Of a DNA stretch of 64,000 bases, positions 9,534 through 18,370 are shown piece after piece. The translations under genes and the position numbers were made by a program. Origin of the DNA: Planctomycetia bacterium. Lineage in GTDB: Bacteria; Planctomycetota; UBA1135; GCA-002686595. The stretch is taken from the NCBI GenBank assembly GCA_005799545.1, contig SYGM01000167.1, positions 1 through 64,000 of the forward strand, written 5' to 3'. Position 1 is the stretch's first letter. Every line of letters starts with the position of its first letter. The notes under the pieces are model-generated. The model was not told the origin of the DNA, did no database searches, and was given only the letters and a program-made list of their open reading frames with translations.

Positions 9534-9809
9534 ATGAGTGCAAAAGAGATAGATGTCATCTGTCCCTGCTGTCAGGCCCGCTTGACCGTGGATACGCGGA
9601 CCTCGCAGGTGATGCGAGCGCGGCCCGTCGAGAAACCGGGTGACACTCCCAAGGACGCTTGGGAGGAAGCCCAGGCCAAGGTTCGTGATCGCACTGCTCG
9701 CAGCCAGGACCGTCTTGAAAGCGCGCTGGAGGAGGAAAAGACCAAAGAAGGCCGATTTGATGAGCTTTTCCGCAAGGCAGCCGAAAAGCGCAAGCGGCTT
9801 GAGGAGTGA
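9534..9809 (+). CDS. Small protein with N-terminal CPCC zinc-ribbon-like motif and charged helical tail
   Basis: MSAKEIDVICPCCQARLTVDTRTSQV.. then EEAQAKVRDRTARSQDRLESALEEEKTKEGRFDELFRKAAEKRKRLEE. Confidence 0.75.
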   Translation: MSAKEIDVICPCCQARLTVDTRTSQVMRARPVEKPGDTPKDAWEEAQAKVRDRTARSQDRLESALEEEKTKEGRFDELFRKAAEKRKRLEE

Positions 9810-9881
9810 GACAGCCGCTCAAGGGAAAGACGGAATCGGTCGATCTGCCCTGCCCCTGTTCCCTATCTTGAGCCGAAAGCC

Positions 9882-10715
9882 ATGACCGAAAGCCGCTTCC
9901 GGGCCGTGAAGGCCTACAAGAACGAAACCTTCCTCTCCAGTCCGGATGCGCGCCCGCTGCGCATCCTCGCCGAGTACCTCGAGCCTCAATCGCGCTTCGA
10001 CGAGCTGCGCGTGCGCGACACGATCGTGTTCTTCGGCTCGGCCCGCATACCCTCACGCGAGGTGGCAGCCGCCGAGTTGGAAGCCGCGAAGGCGGGCAAG
10101 GGCGACCTGCAGCGTGCGGAGATGCGCCTCAAGATGTCGCGCTACTACGAGGAGACCCGCGAGCTCGCGGCGCGGCTGACGAACTGGTCGAAGAGTCTGG
10201 AGGGCACGGACCGTCGCTTCGTGGTGTGCTCCGGCGGGGGACCCGGGATCATGGAAGCCGCCAACCGCGGCGCGTCGGAAGCCAAGGGCGAGAACATCGG
10301 CCTCAACATCTCGCTGCCATTCGAGCAGGTTGACAACCCCTACATCACCCGCCGGCTGGCCTTCGAGTTCCACTACTTCTTCATGCGGAAGTACTGGTTC
10401 AGCTACCTCGCCAAGGCGATGGTCGTGATGCCCGGGGGATTCGGAACTTTCGACGAGTTCATGGAAGTCGTCACGCTGGTTCAGACGCTCAAGATCAAGA
10501 AGCGCATGCCGATCGTTCTGTTCGGCATGGAGTACTGGAACGAGGTGATCCGCTTCGAACCGATGGTCAAGTACGGCACGATCTCGCCGGAAGATCTCAA
10601 CCTCTTCTACCGGACGGATTCGGTCGACGACGCCTTCAACTTCCTCGTCAAGGAACTCGAGACGCACGTGCTCGGCAAGGGCGGGAACGGCGAGTTCCTC
10701 GCCGACAAAACCTGA
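9882..10715 (+). CDS. LOG / TIGR00730-like Rossmann-fold family protein
   Basis: VVCSGGGPGIMEAANRGASEA..MVVMPGGFGTFDEFMEVVTLVQT. Confidence 0.9.
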   Translation: MTESRFRAVKAYKNETFLSSPDARPLRILAEYLEPQSRFDELRVRDTIVFFGSARIPSREVAAAELEAAKAGKGDLQRAEMRLKMSRYYEETRELAARLTNWSKSLEGTDRRFVVCSGGGPGIMEAANRGASEAKGENIGLNISLPFEQVDNPYITRRLAFEFHYFFMRKYWFSYLAKAMVVMPGGFGTFDEFMEVVTLVQTLKIKKRMPIVLFGMEYWNEVIRFEPMVKYGTISPEDLNLFYRTDSVDDAFNFLVKELETHVLGKGGNGEFLADKT

Positions 10716-10722
10716 GCGCGGT

Positions 10723-11949
10723 TCAGCGCGGCCGCTCGCGCTTGCGCAGGTCTTCTTCGGCCTGCTTCAGGATGGCCTCGTCGATGCGGATGCCGGCTTT
10801 GGCGAGCGCCGCATCGAAGAGCACTTCGCCCTTCATGTAGCCGGTCACCGCGGCGGCAACCACGCCATCCTTGTTGATGACGAACATCTGGGGGATGCCG
10901 GAGACGCCGTACAACCTGCGGGAAGCACGCTCCGGAGAGCGGCCGAGCATGTCGCAGGCAAAGCTGAGCTCGGGGTAATGCCCAGCTTCCTTGTCGACGA
11001 AGCTCGCGAATTCGGCCGGGTCGTCATTGGTGCAGGAAGCCAGCACCACGACGCCCTGATCGCGGTATTTGGCCGCGAGCTCGTTGGCGTGGGGCAGCGC
11101 TGCCTTGCAGGGTCCGCACCAGGTCGCCCAGAAGTCCAGCACCACGGTCTTGCCCTTGTAATCGGACAGCTTGACGGTCTTGCCGGCGGCGGTCTTCATC
11201 TCGAAATCGGGCGCGGGCTTGCCTTCCGCGATCAATGTCACGGGAGCCTCTACCTCGCGCGGCTTGGGGCGAACCCAGGCCGAGTCCGGAGCGACCTTGC
11301 GCGGCTGATCACGCTCGTTGAGCTTGACGCCGGAGCGCAGCAGCAGATTTCCAAGACCCTCCTGAACCTGCTCGTCCGACTGCATGAGGAAGAAGCTGCC
11401 GACCAGTTTGCTCTCACCGTCGATCAGGATGCAGCTCGGCAGCGCCGGCGTCATTCCGCCGCCCGAGAGCTTGCCGAGCAGCGTGGTCTTTCCGTGATCC
11501 ATGCGGGCTTGGGCATCATTGGGATCGCCCTTGTAGGGTTGGCTGGGATCCCCGTACACCGGCCAGGGGATCGCGGTCGCGTGCTTGGCGGCAGCGGTCC
11601 GGAATTCCTCAGGGCTCATCCAGTTGACGATCGACACCATGCGCACGCCGTAGTCGGCGTAGCGCTTCTGTATCGCCGCCAGCTTGGTCTTCAGCGCGGA
11701 GTCCGGCTGGTCCAGGAGGTTCGGCGGGCACAGCGCGAGGATGGTGCGTTGCCCGGCGAGACTCGAGGCCGGAGTGGTGGTGCCATCCGCGTTGAGCATG
11801 TCGAAGCCCGGCAGCTTGTCGCCGTGAAACATGCCCAGAAAGGCGGGGTGGAACGTCGGCGGCTCCTTCTTGGCGAGCGGAACCGGATCCTGCAGCGGAG
11901 TCGAAGCGGACAGGCCAAACAGAAGAGGGATCAGGATCAGCGCCTTCAT
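10723..11949 (-). CDS. Secreted TlpA/ResA-like thioredoxin-fold protein
   Basis: Signal peptide; GKTVVLDFWATWCGPCKAALPHANELAAKY; upstream second redoxin-like region. Confidence 0.85.
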   Translation of the reverse strand: MKALILIPLLFGLSASTPLQDPVPLAKKEPPTFHPAFLGMFHGDKLPGFDMLNADGTTTPASSLAGQRTILALCPPNLLDQPDSALKTKLAAIQKRYADYGVRMVSIVNWMSPEEFRTAAAKHATAIPWPVYGDPSQPYKGDPNDAQARMDHGKTTLLGKLSGGGMTPALPSCILIDGESKLVGSFFLMQSDEQVQEGLGNLLLRSGVKLNERDQPRKVAPDSAWVRPKPREVEAPVTLIAEGKPAPDFEMKTAAGKTVKLSDYKGKTVVLDFWATWCGPCKAALPHANELAAKYRDQGVVVLASCTNDDPAEFASFVDKEAGHYPELSFACDMLGRSPERASRRLYGVSGIPQMFVINKDGVVAAAVTGYMKGEVLFDAALAKAGIRIDEAILKQAEEDLRKRERPR

Positions 11950-11967
11950 GGCACCCAGCTCACAGGC

Positions 11968-13326
11968 TCAGCCCAGCACGCGGTCGAGATCCTGATCCGA
12001 AAGGCTCCAGCCGGCGCGCGGTGTCTCCTGCCAGGCGGGGAGCGGATTGCCGTCGACGAAGCGGCTCGCGCCGAAATCATAGCGCAGCGCGCGGCCCGCA
12101 CGACCGGCGACGGTGCCGCTGAGCACCAGCTCATTCAGCGTCGTCGCGCGCGAGAACGAGCACAGCGGAGCCTCCGCTGTTCCTTGCGCGCCGCTCCGCC
12201 AGGCTCGGATGGCCTCGATCCACTCGTGGTAGTGACCCGGTGAGGGCGCGATGCGCTCGAGCGCTGCGCGCGGCTTGGCGGCAACGGCGGCAGGCGTGAT
12301 CAGGTGCTCGTCGTAGTTGGCCCACAGGAAGCCCTCGCTGCCCTGGAAGAGGATCGTGAATCGCTCGTGGTAGTTGACGCCGTCCTTGGCACCCAGTTCC
12401 TGAGCCGTCGGAGACTTGCGTCCGCCGTCGAACCAGCGCAGCACGAGGGGGTCACCTTCCGTCTGTGCAATTGCCCAGCTTGCCTCGGTCCACTCCGGCG
12501 TGCCGTTGCGATCGACGCCAGAGACCTGCGCGCGCACTTCGGCAACGCCCAGACGCGAGCGGTCCAGACCCAGCGCCCACACCGGCAGATCCAGCATGTG
12601 GCAGCCCATGTCGCCGAGCGTTCCGGTGCCGTAATCCCAGTACTTGCGCCAGTTGGAGGGATGCAGGTCCTTCACATACGGGCGCATCTGCGCGGGGCCG
12701 AGCCACAGGTCGTAGTTGAGCGTTGCCGGCGGCGTGACGATGGGTGCCTGCGGTCCGCAGCACCAGCCCTTGGGAACCCAGGTGTCGACGGAGCGCACCG
12801 TGCCGATCGCGCCTGAGCGCACGAGCTCCACCACGCGACGGTAGTTCTCATAGGCATGAATCTGCGTCCCCAGCTGTGTCGGCACCTGCGCCGCCTCAGC
12901 GAGCTCGCGCAGTCGCCGCGACTCCTCGATCGTGCGCGTCAGCGGCTTCTCCGTGTACACGGGCAGGCCCGCTCGCAGGGCCAGCGCGGTTGCGAAAGCG
13001 TGCGTGTGGTCTGCCGTGGAGACGAGCACGCCGTCGAGCTCGAGCTCATGACGCCGCGCAAACAGCTCGCGCATGTCGGCGAAGGCCCGCGCATCCTGCA
13101 GCGGGCGCCGCAGCGCGCTCTCCAGCATGCGGGAGTCGACATCGCACACTGCGGCGATCTCAGCGCCGGCACCCAGCAGACCGTTGAGGTTTTCCGTGCC
13201 GCGCCCCCCGACTCCGATCTGCGCGATGCGCACCGGAGCGTCCTTGGGCTTCGGCTTGCGGCCGGCGAGACATCCCGAAGCGATCAGTGCGGTGGAAAGC
13301 GTCAGGAAGTCTCGCCGGTGCAGCAT
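11968..13326 (-). CDS. Gfo/Idh/MocA-family oxidoreductase with Tat-like signal
   Basis: MLHRRDFLTLSTALIASGC; IAQIGVGGRG..VCDVDSRML..VSTADHTHA..YTEKPLTRTIEE. Confidence 0.9.
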   Translation of the reverse strand: MLHRRDFLTLSTALIASGCLAGRKPKPKDAPVRIAQIGVGGRGTENLNGLLGAGAEIAAVCDVDSRMLESALRRPLQDARAFADMRELFARRHELELDGVLVSTADHTHAFATALALRAGLPVYTEKPLTRTIEESRRLRELAEAAQVPTQLGTQIHAYENYRRVVELVRSGAIGTVRSVDTWVPKGWCCGPQAPIVTPPATLNYDLWLGPAQMRPYVKDLHPSNWRKYWDYGTGTLGDMGCHMLDLPVWALGLDRSRLGVAEVRAQVSGVDRNGTPEWTEASWAIAQTEGDPLVLRWFDGGRKSPTAQELGAKDGVNYHERFTILFQGSEGFLWANYDEHLITPAAVAAKPRAALERIAPSPGHYHEWIEAIRAWRSGAQGTAEAPLCSFSRATTLNELVLSGTVAGRAGRALRYDFGASRFVDGNPLPAWQETPRAGWSLSDQDLDRVLG

Positions 13327-13337
13327 GCGGGCGCTCG

Positions 13338-13811
13338 TCAGGGGGTCTTGAGGCTGGTGTGGTCGTGGATGATGCGCCAATGCGCTTGCGGCCCCGAAAA
13401 ATGCTTCAAAACCAGCGTGAAGAGGCCCTCGGGGTCGGGACGGTCGTCGTAGTCGAGGCGCCAGCGGCCGCGTGCGAGCGCGGCGTCTTCGCCCAGCAGC
13501 TCGACTTCCAGTCGATCGAAGGTCAGATGTCCCATCTTGGCGTCACCGCGCTGGTAACGCTGGATGTAGCGCTCCAGCACCGGCTGGAAGCCGCGCGTGT
13601 CATCACCGCCCGAGAGGAACACCAGTTGCGGCGAGTCCCAGTAACCCTCGCGCATGTAGGCCTCGACATCGCCCCGGTTCCAGGCTTGAGCCTGCGCGCG
13701 GATCACGCCGAGGATCTGCTCTCGCGAGGCTTCCGTCGTGTGGGGGACTGTCTGACAGGCAGCTGCGGACAGGGCGCAGACCAGGGCGCACAGCTCAGTG
13801 GTCGCCGACAT
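13338..13811 (-). CDS. NTF2/SnoaL-like (DUF4440-type) protein
   Basis: ILGVIRAQAQAWNRGDVEAYMREGYWDSPQLVFLSGG..GRWRLDYDDRPDPEGLFTLVLKHFSGPQAHWRIIHDHTS. Confidence 0.8.
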   Translation of the reverse strand: MSATTELCALVCALSAAACQTVPHTTEASREQILGVIRAQAQAWNRGDVEAYMREGYWDSPQLVFLSGGDDTRGFQPVLERYIQRYQRGDAKMGHLTFDRLEVELLGEDAALARGRWRLDYDDRPDPEGLFTLVLKHFSGPQAHWRIIHDHTSLKTP

Positions 13812-14283
13812 ATCCCAGACCCTTGAGCTTGTTGAGGCCGGCGGGATCCTTGGATTGCTTGGCGGCCTCGGTGACCTGCTTCTGCACGGCCTTCATCTGC
13901 TCCGAGGTCGGGTAGGCCTTCATGCCGGCGTCCATGACATCGATCGCTTCCATCGAAGCGCCGGCGCGCAGCAGCTCGCTGACGACCATCCCGTAATCGC
14001 TCTCCTGCACGAGGCTCTTGTGGTCGCGGGCGAAGCCGAGGAAGGCATCACGGGCGGCATCGGGCTTGAGTCGGGCGAGTGCCTGAACGCGCCCGAGCGT
14101 GGCGCGCACGAAATCCGGATCGACCGGCTTGAGCCCCTGCAGCGCCTCTTCGAAGCGGCCCTGGGCCTCTCGGGCCTGCCCTCCGGCGAGGGCCTGAACA
14201 CCCTGGTCGGTGAGCTGCTTGGGGCTGTCGCCACCGCAGGCGGCGAGGGGCAGAAGGACCAGAATCGGGAGCAGGTATCGCAT
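13795..14283 (-). CDS. TPR-like lipoprotein ending ..LNKLKGLGYVGDH
   Basis: MRYLLPILVLLPLAAC lipobox; TPR-like helices; TACGAT 10 nt before ATG. Confidence 0.75.
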   Translation of the reverse strand: MRYLLPILVLLPLAACGGDSPKQLTDQGVQALAGGQAREAQGRFEEALQGLKPVDPDFVRATLGRVQALARLKPDAARDAFLGFARDHKSLVQESDYGMVVSELLRAGASMEAIDVMDAGMKAYPTSEQMKAVQKQVTEAAKQSKDPAGLNKLKGLGYVGDH

Positions 14284-14293
14284 GGCTGTTGGG

Positions 14294-14299
14294 ATCGTA
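14294..14299 (-). promoter_or_regulatory. Predicted -10 (TACGAT) for the 14283 lipoprotein
   Basis: TACGAT on minus strand, 10-nt spacer to ATG. Confidence 0.4.
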
Positions 14300-14392
14300 C
14301 CGCCCCCGGACGGGCTCCGGAGGGCCTTTTTGGGGTTCCCGGCCCCCGGCAAGGCTCCTTGGGGAGTACAGTTGGAGTGTCCGTGGAGTGCA

Positions 14393-14408
14393 GGAAAGTG
14401 CACTTTCC
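14393..14408. promoter_or_regulatory. Perfect 16-bp palindrome GGAAAGTGCACTTTCC, candidate operator
   Basis: Exact self-reverse-complement read directly; 22 bp before the ATG of the RHH-like gene. Confidence 0.6.
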
Positions 14409-14430
14409 GGTCGATAGGAGACCCCCCGCC

Positions 14431-14673
14431 ATGCCCCTGCGCGAGTCCAAGGTCACGATCAAGATTCCCCGCCCCCTCTACCGCAAGATCGAGGCGGTGG
14501 TGGATGGCTCCGGCTTTAACTCGCCCACGGACTTCATCGTGTACGTGCTGCGCGACCTGATGGGCGAGGCGGCGCAGGCGGATGCTCCGCCGGCGCAGGG
14601 ACCGCGCGGCGAGTTCAGCCGCGAGGAGATCGAGGAACTCAAGCGCCGGCTGAAGAAGCTGGGCTACCTCTGA
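14431..14673 (+). CDS. Small ribbon-helix-helix-like protein A with C-terminal ELKRRLKKLGYL
   Basis: MPLRESKVTIKIPRPLYRKIEAVVDGSGFNSPTDFIVYVLRDLMGEA..; gataggag SD-like sequence upstream. Confidence 0.75.
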   Translation: MPLRESKVTIKIPRPLYRKIEAVVDGSGFNSPTDFIVYVLRDLMGEAAQADAPPAQGPRGEFSREEIEELKRRLKKLGYL

Positions 14674-14683
14674 GGAGACAACG

Positions 14684-15631
14684 ATGGGACTGTTCGACTT
14701 CCTTAAGAAGAAAGAAGCCCCCGCGGCTGCACGACCGATTGCGCGCCCGATGCCCGGCGCGCAGTCGCGCGTCGATCCCAAGGCGACGAACAACTTCATC
14801 GTCGTGACGCTCGACTCGTGTCGCTACGACAGCTTCGTCGAAGCGGCCCCCAGGACGATGCTGAAGCTCGGCACGCTGGAGCGGCGCTGGGCCTATGCGT
14901 CCTGGACGGCTCCGTCCCACTACAACCTGCTGACCGGCCTGCTGCCGCACACCAGTCCGCCGAATGTCTATGCCTCCGACTACTACAAGGAGGACTTCTT
15001 CAACTACAACCGCCGCCTGGGCGCCAAGGGCGTCGAGTTCGGCAAGATGGTGCCGGGGCTGTGGTTTCCGGGCTTCCTGCGCAACACGCTGGGCTACACG
15101 ACGCATGCCCGCGTTTCGCTGCCGGTGCTCAACCCCCGCACGGGCATCAACCGCGACTTCGACAGCTTTCAGCTGATGGACAAGCACAACGACATGCGCT
15201 CGATGCTGCCCACCATGAAGTTCGAAGAGGGCCGGCCCGCGTTCTACATGCTGAACGTGGGGGAAACGCACTATCCCTACGCCAAGCCCGACGAGGACAG
15301 CTCCATGTGGCCGCGCATCAGCGGGGTCAACGGTGTCTTCAAGTCGCTGGATTCGCAGATCGACGCGCAGGGCAACCTGATCCACGCCAAGGATGCGCCG
15401 CAGTTCTTCGATCAGGACAAGCTCGATCAGCTGCGTGCCCGTCAGGTCGATACCGTGCGTTACCTCGACAAGGTCTTCGAGGAGCTTTTCGATCTCGTGC
15501 CGAAGAACACCTACATCGTGATCACGGCAGACCATGGCGAGCTGTTCGGAGAGGGCGGTTACTTCGGACACGGTCCGATCCAGCACGACAAGGTCTTCGA
15601 GGTGCCCTTCATCGAGGGCATGATCCGCTAG
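14684..15631 (+). CDS. Sulfatase-fold (alkaline phosphatase superfamily) protein with Thr at the FGly position
   Basis: NFIVVTLDSCRYDSF.., WTAPSHYNLLTG, VITADHGELFGEGGYFGHG; GAGGAG upstream. Confidence 0.85.
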   Translation: MGLFDFLKKKEAPAAARPIARPMPGAQSRVDPKATNNFIVVTLDSCRYDSFVEAAPRTMLKLGTLERRWAYASWTAPSHYNLLTGLLPHTSPPNVYASDYYKEDFFNYNRRLGAKGVEFGKMVPGLWFPGFLRNTLGYTTHARVSLPVLNPRTGINRDFDSFQLMDKHNDMRSMLPTMKFEEGRPAFYMLNVGETHYPYAKPDEDSSMWPRISGVNGVFKSLDSQIDAQGNLIHAKDAPQFFDQDKLDQLRARQVDTVRYLDKVFEELFDLVPKNTYIVITADHGELFGEGGYFGHGPIQHDKVFEVPFIEGMIR

Positions 15632-15640
15632 GAGCACAGC

Positions 15641-16174
15641 ATGCAGGAGCAGGGCTTCATCTTGTGGTTCACGGGCTACTCCGGCGCGGGCAAGAGCACG
15701 CTGGCCAACGCCATCGCGCCCAAGCTGCGCGCGCTGGGCAAACGCACGGAGATCCTCGACGGCGACGAGGTCCGGGAGAATCTCTCCAAGGGACTGGGTT
15801 TCTCGAAGGAGGATCGCGACACGAACATCCGCCGCATCGGTTTCGTCGCCAACCTGCTGGCGCGCAATGGCGTCGTCTCCGTGACGGCGGCGATCTCGCC
15901 CTATCGCCAGATCCGCGACGAGATCCGCTCCAAGTCGCAGGCGCCGTTCATCGAGATCTTCGTCGACACGCCGCTGGAGCTCGCCGAAAGCCGCGACCCC
16001 AAGGGTCTGTACAAGAAGGCTCGCGCCGGCCAGATCCAGCACTTCACGGGCGTCAGTGATCCCTACGAGCCCCCTCAGAAGCCGGAGATCACCGTGCGCA
16101 CGGCGGACGAGGGCATTGACGCCTGCGTGACCCGCATCCTCGCCTACCTCCGGTCCCGCGGATTGACGGGCTGA
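15641..16174 (+). CDS. cysC: Adenylylsulfate (APS) kinase
   Basis: WFTGYSGAGKSTLANAI P-loop; LDGDEVRENLSKGLGFSKEDRDTNIRRIGFVANLLARNGV; PYRQIRDEIR; DPKGLYKKARAG. Confidence 0.93.
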   Translation: MQEQGFILWFTGYSGAGKSTLANAIAPKLRALGKRTEILDGDEVRENLSKGLGFSKEDRDTNIRRIGFVANLLARNGVVSVTAAISPYRQIRDEIRSKSQAPFIEIFVDTPLELAESRDPKGLYKKARAGQIQHFTGVSDPYEPPQKPEITVRTADEGIDACVTRILAYLRSRGLTG

Positions 16175-16180
16175 ACGGCC

Positions 16181-16186
16181 TATAAT
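16181..16186 (+). promoter_or_regulatory. Consensus -10 TATAAT, 12 nt before the 16199 ATG
   Basis: Exact TATAAT in high-GC context; no matching -35 at 16-18 bp. Confidence 0.4.
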
Positions 16187-16198
16187 CACTCCCCCTCG

Positions 16199-18370
16199 AT
16201 GAACCCGCGTTCGACACCGCTGCGCCGCCTGCTGCCTGCTCTGGTCGCGCTGGCCATGCTGGCTCCGCTGGCTCCCGCCTACATCGGGCCCGGGGCCGGT
16301 TTCGCCGCCGCGGGTTCGCTGTTGGTGCTGCTGGGCACCTTCGTGCTCGCAATCGGCATCATCCTGCTGTGGCCGCTCAAGGCCGCAGTGCGCCTGCTGA
16401 CATTCCGCAAGCGCGGCCCGCAGAAGGCCAAGCGCGTGATCGTGATCGGTCTGGACGGTTTCGATCCGGGTCTGGCCCGGCAGTACATGGCCGAGGGCCG
16501 CATGCCGGTGCTCAAGCGGCTTTCCGAGAGCGGCGTGTTCTCGCCGCTGCAGACGGCCTGCCCGTCGATCTCACCGGTGGCATGGTCGACCTACACCACC
16601 GGCGTCGACGCTTCGCGGCACAACATCTACGACTTCCTCACGCGCGATCCTTGCAGCTATGCGCCGATGCTCTCCTCCAGCGAGACGCATCACATGCCGC
16701 GCTCGATCAATCTGGGACTCGCCGAGATTCCGTGGGGTCGCAAGGCCGTTTACCGCCTGCTCCAGAAGAGCCAGCCGTTCTGGAAGCTGCTCGGCCAGAA
16801 CCGCGTCTGGTCATCGATCATCCGCGTCCCGATCACGTTCCCGCCGCAACCCTTCGACAACGGGGTGCTGCTGGCGGGCATGTGCGTGCCGGATCTGCAG
16901 GGCACGCAGGGCTCGTTCTCGTTCTACTCCACCAGGCCGCGCTCCAAGGATCAGAAGATCGGCGGACAGCAGTTCACGGTGGTGCTGCGCAACGGCCGCA
17001 TCGCATCCAACCTGATCGGGCCTCCGGGAAAGGACGGCGACAATCTGCGCTGCCCGTTCACGGTCGAGGTGCCCGAGCAGAAAGTCGTGTTCCGCGATCA
17101 GAAATCGAAGGTGCGGATCACCCTGGGATCCGAAACGGTCGAGGTCGGCGAGAAGGAATACACGCCCTGGCTCAAGGCCGATTTCGACGGCATCAGCGGC
17201 ATCGTGCGCTTCTATGTGCAGACATGGGAGGCCGACGCCTTCGAGATCTACGCCACGCCGGTGCAGATTGATCCGGAGGATCCCGCGATGCCGATCAGCG
17301 AGCCCTTCGTCTACTCGATCTACCTGGCGAAGAAGCTCGGCCCCTTCGGCACGCTGGGCCTGCTGGAAGACACCTGGGCGCTCAACGAGCGCCTGATCGA
17401 CGAAGACGCCTTCCTCAAGCAGGCCTGGATCTACTTTGACGAGCGCAAGCAGCAGTTGTGGGAGGTGATGGACAAGACCCGTGAGGGTTTCGTCACCGTC
17501 GTGTTCGACACGTCGGATCGCATCAGCCACATGTTCTACCGGACGCTGGATCCCACGCACCCGGCCAATGTCGGCAAGGAAGTGACGCGCTACCAGTCGG
17601 TGATCCCCGACACCTATGCGCGCATGGATCAGCTGATCGGCGAAGTGCAGGAGCGCATCGGGGATGATCCCGACACGGTGCTGATGGTGATTTCCGACCA
17701 CGGCTTCACCAACTTCCGCCGCGGAGTCAATCTCAACACATGGCTGCGGGAGAACGGCTATCTCGTGCTCAAGGAAGGCAGCGAGACCTCGCCGGACTGG
17801 TTCGCCAAGGTTGATTGGTCAAAGACGCGCGCCTTCACGCTGGGACTCACCGGCCTGTTCATCAACCGCGTCGGTCGCGAGAAGCACGGCATCGTCAAGC
17901 CCGGAGCGGAGCTCGAGGCGCTGTGCGCCGAACTCAAGCAGAAGCTGGAGGCCCTGCAGGATCCGCTCGATGGTCAGCCGGTCATCAAGGAGGCCTTCCT
18001 GACGCACGAGATCCACTCGGGTCCGTACGCCGACGCCGCGCCGGAGCTCCTGATCGGCTACCACAAGGGCTATCGCCACTCCTGGGAGTGCGCGGTGGGG
18101 GCGGTCACCCGCGAGATTTTCACCGACAACACGCGCTCCTGGTCGGGTGACCACTGCGTCGATCCGCGTCTTGTGCCGGGCGTGTTCTGGTGCAACCGCA
18201 GGATCGCGACCGACACTCCGCGGCTGATCGACATGGCGCCGACAGTGCTCGATCTGTTCGGAATCCCGATCCCCGGCTACATGCAGGGCCGGCCGCTTTT
18301 CGGTGCGGAACGCAAGCCGGAAGCGGCGGCACACGAGCATCACCACCATTCGCACGGAGGCCAGGCATGA
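16199..18370 (+). CDS. Type I phosphodiesterase/nucleotide pyrophosphatase-like protein, membrane-anchored, His-rich C-terminus
   Basis: VIVIGLDGFDPGLARQYM..SPVAWSTYTTGVDASRHNIYDF..VISDHGFTNFRRGVNLNTWLRENGYLVLK; N-terminal TM segments; HEHHHHSHGGQA end. Confidence 0.88.
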   Translation: MNPRSTPLRRLLPALVALAMLAPLAPAYIGPGAGFAAAGSLLVLLGTFVLAIGIILLWPLKAAVRLLTFRKRGPQKAKRVIVIGLDGFDPGLARQYMAEGRMPVLKRLSESGVFSPLQTACPSISPVAWSTYTTGVDASRHNIYDFLTRDPCSYAPMLSSSETHHMPRSINLGLAEIPWGRKAVYRLLQKSQPFWKLLGQNRVWSSIIRVPITFPPQPFDNGVLLAGMCVPDLQGTQGSFSFYSTRPRSKDQKIGGQQFTVVLRNGRIASNLIGPPGKDGDNLRCPFTVEVPEQKVVFRDQKSKVRITLGSETVEVGEKEYTPWLKADFDGISGIVRFYVQTWEADAFEIYATPVQIDPEDPAMPISEPFVYSIYLAKKLGPFGTLGLLEDTWALNERLIDEDAFLKQAWIYFDERKQQLWEVMDKTREGFVTVVFDTSDRISHMFYRTLDPTHPANVGKEVTRYQSVIPDTYARMDQLIGEVQERIGDDPDTVLMVISDHGFTNFRRGVNLNTWLRENGYLVLKEGSETSPDWFAKVDWSKTRAFTLGLTGLFINRVGREKHGIVKPGAELEALCAELKQKLEALQDPLDGQPVIKEAFLTHEIHSGPYADAAPELLIGYHKGYRHSWECAVGAVTREIFTDNTRSWSGDHCVDPRLVPGVFWCNRRIATDTPRLIDMAPTVLDLFGIPIPGYMQGRPLFGAERKPEAAAHEHHHHSHGGQA

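Noticed and set aside
16163-16186. TTGACG...TATAAT as a full promoter before 16199
   Set aside because: Spacer is only 12 bp; the TATAAT alone was retained as a candidate.
16811-17701. Minus-strand ORF opposite the phosphodiesterase gene, and 18445-20367 likewise
   Set aside because: Shadow ORFs; sense-strand proteins have clear family motifs.
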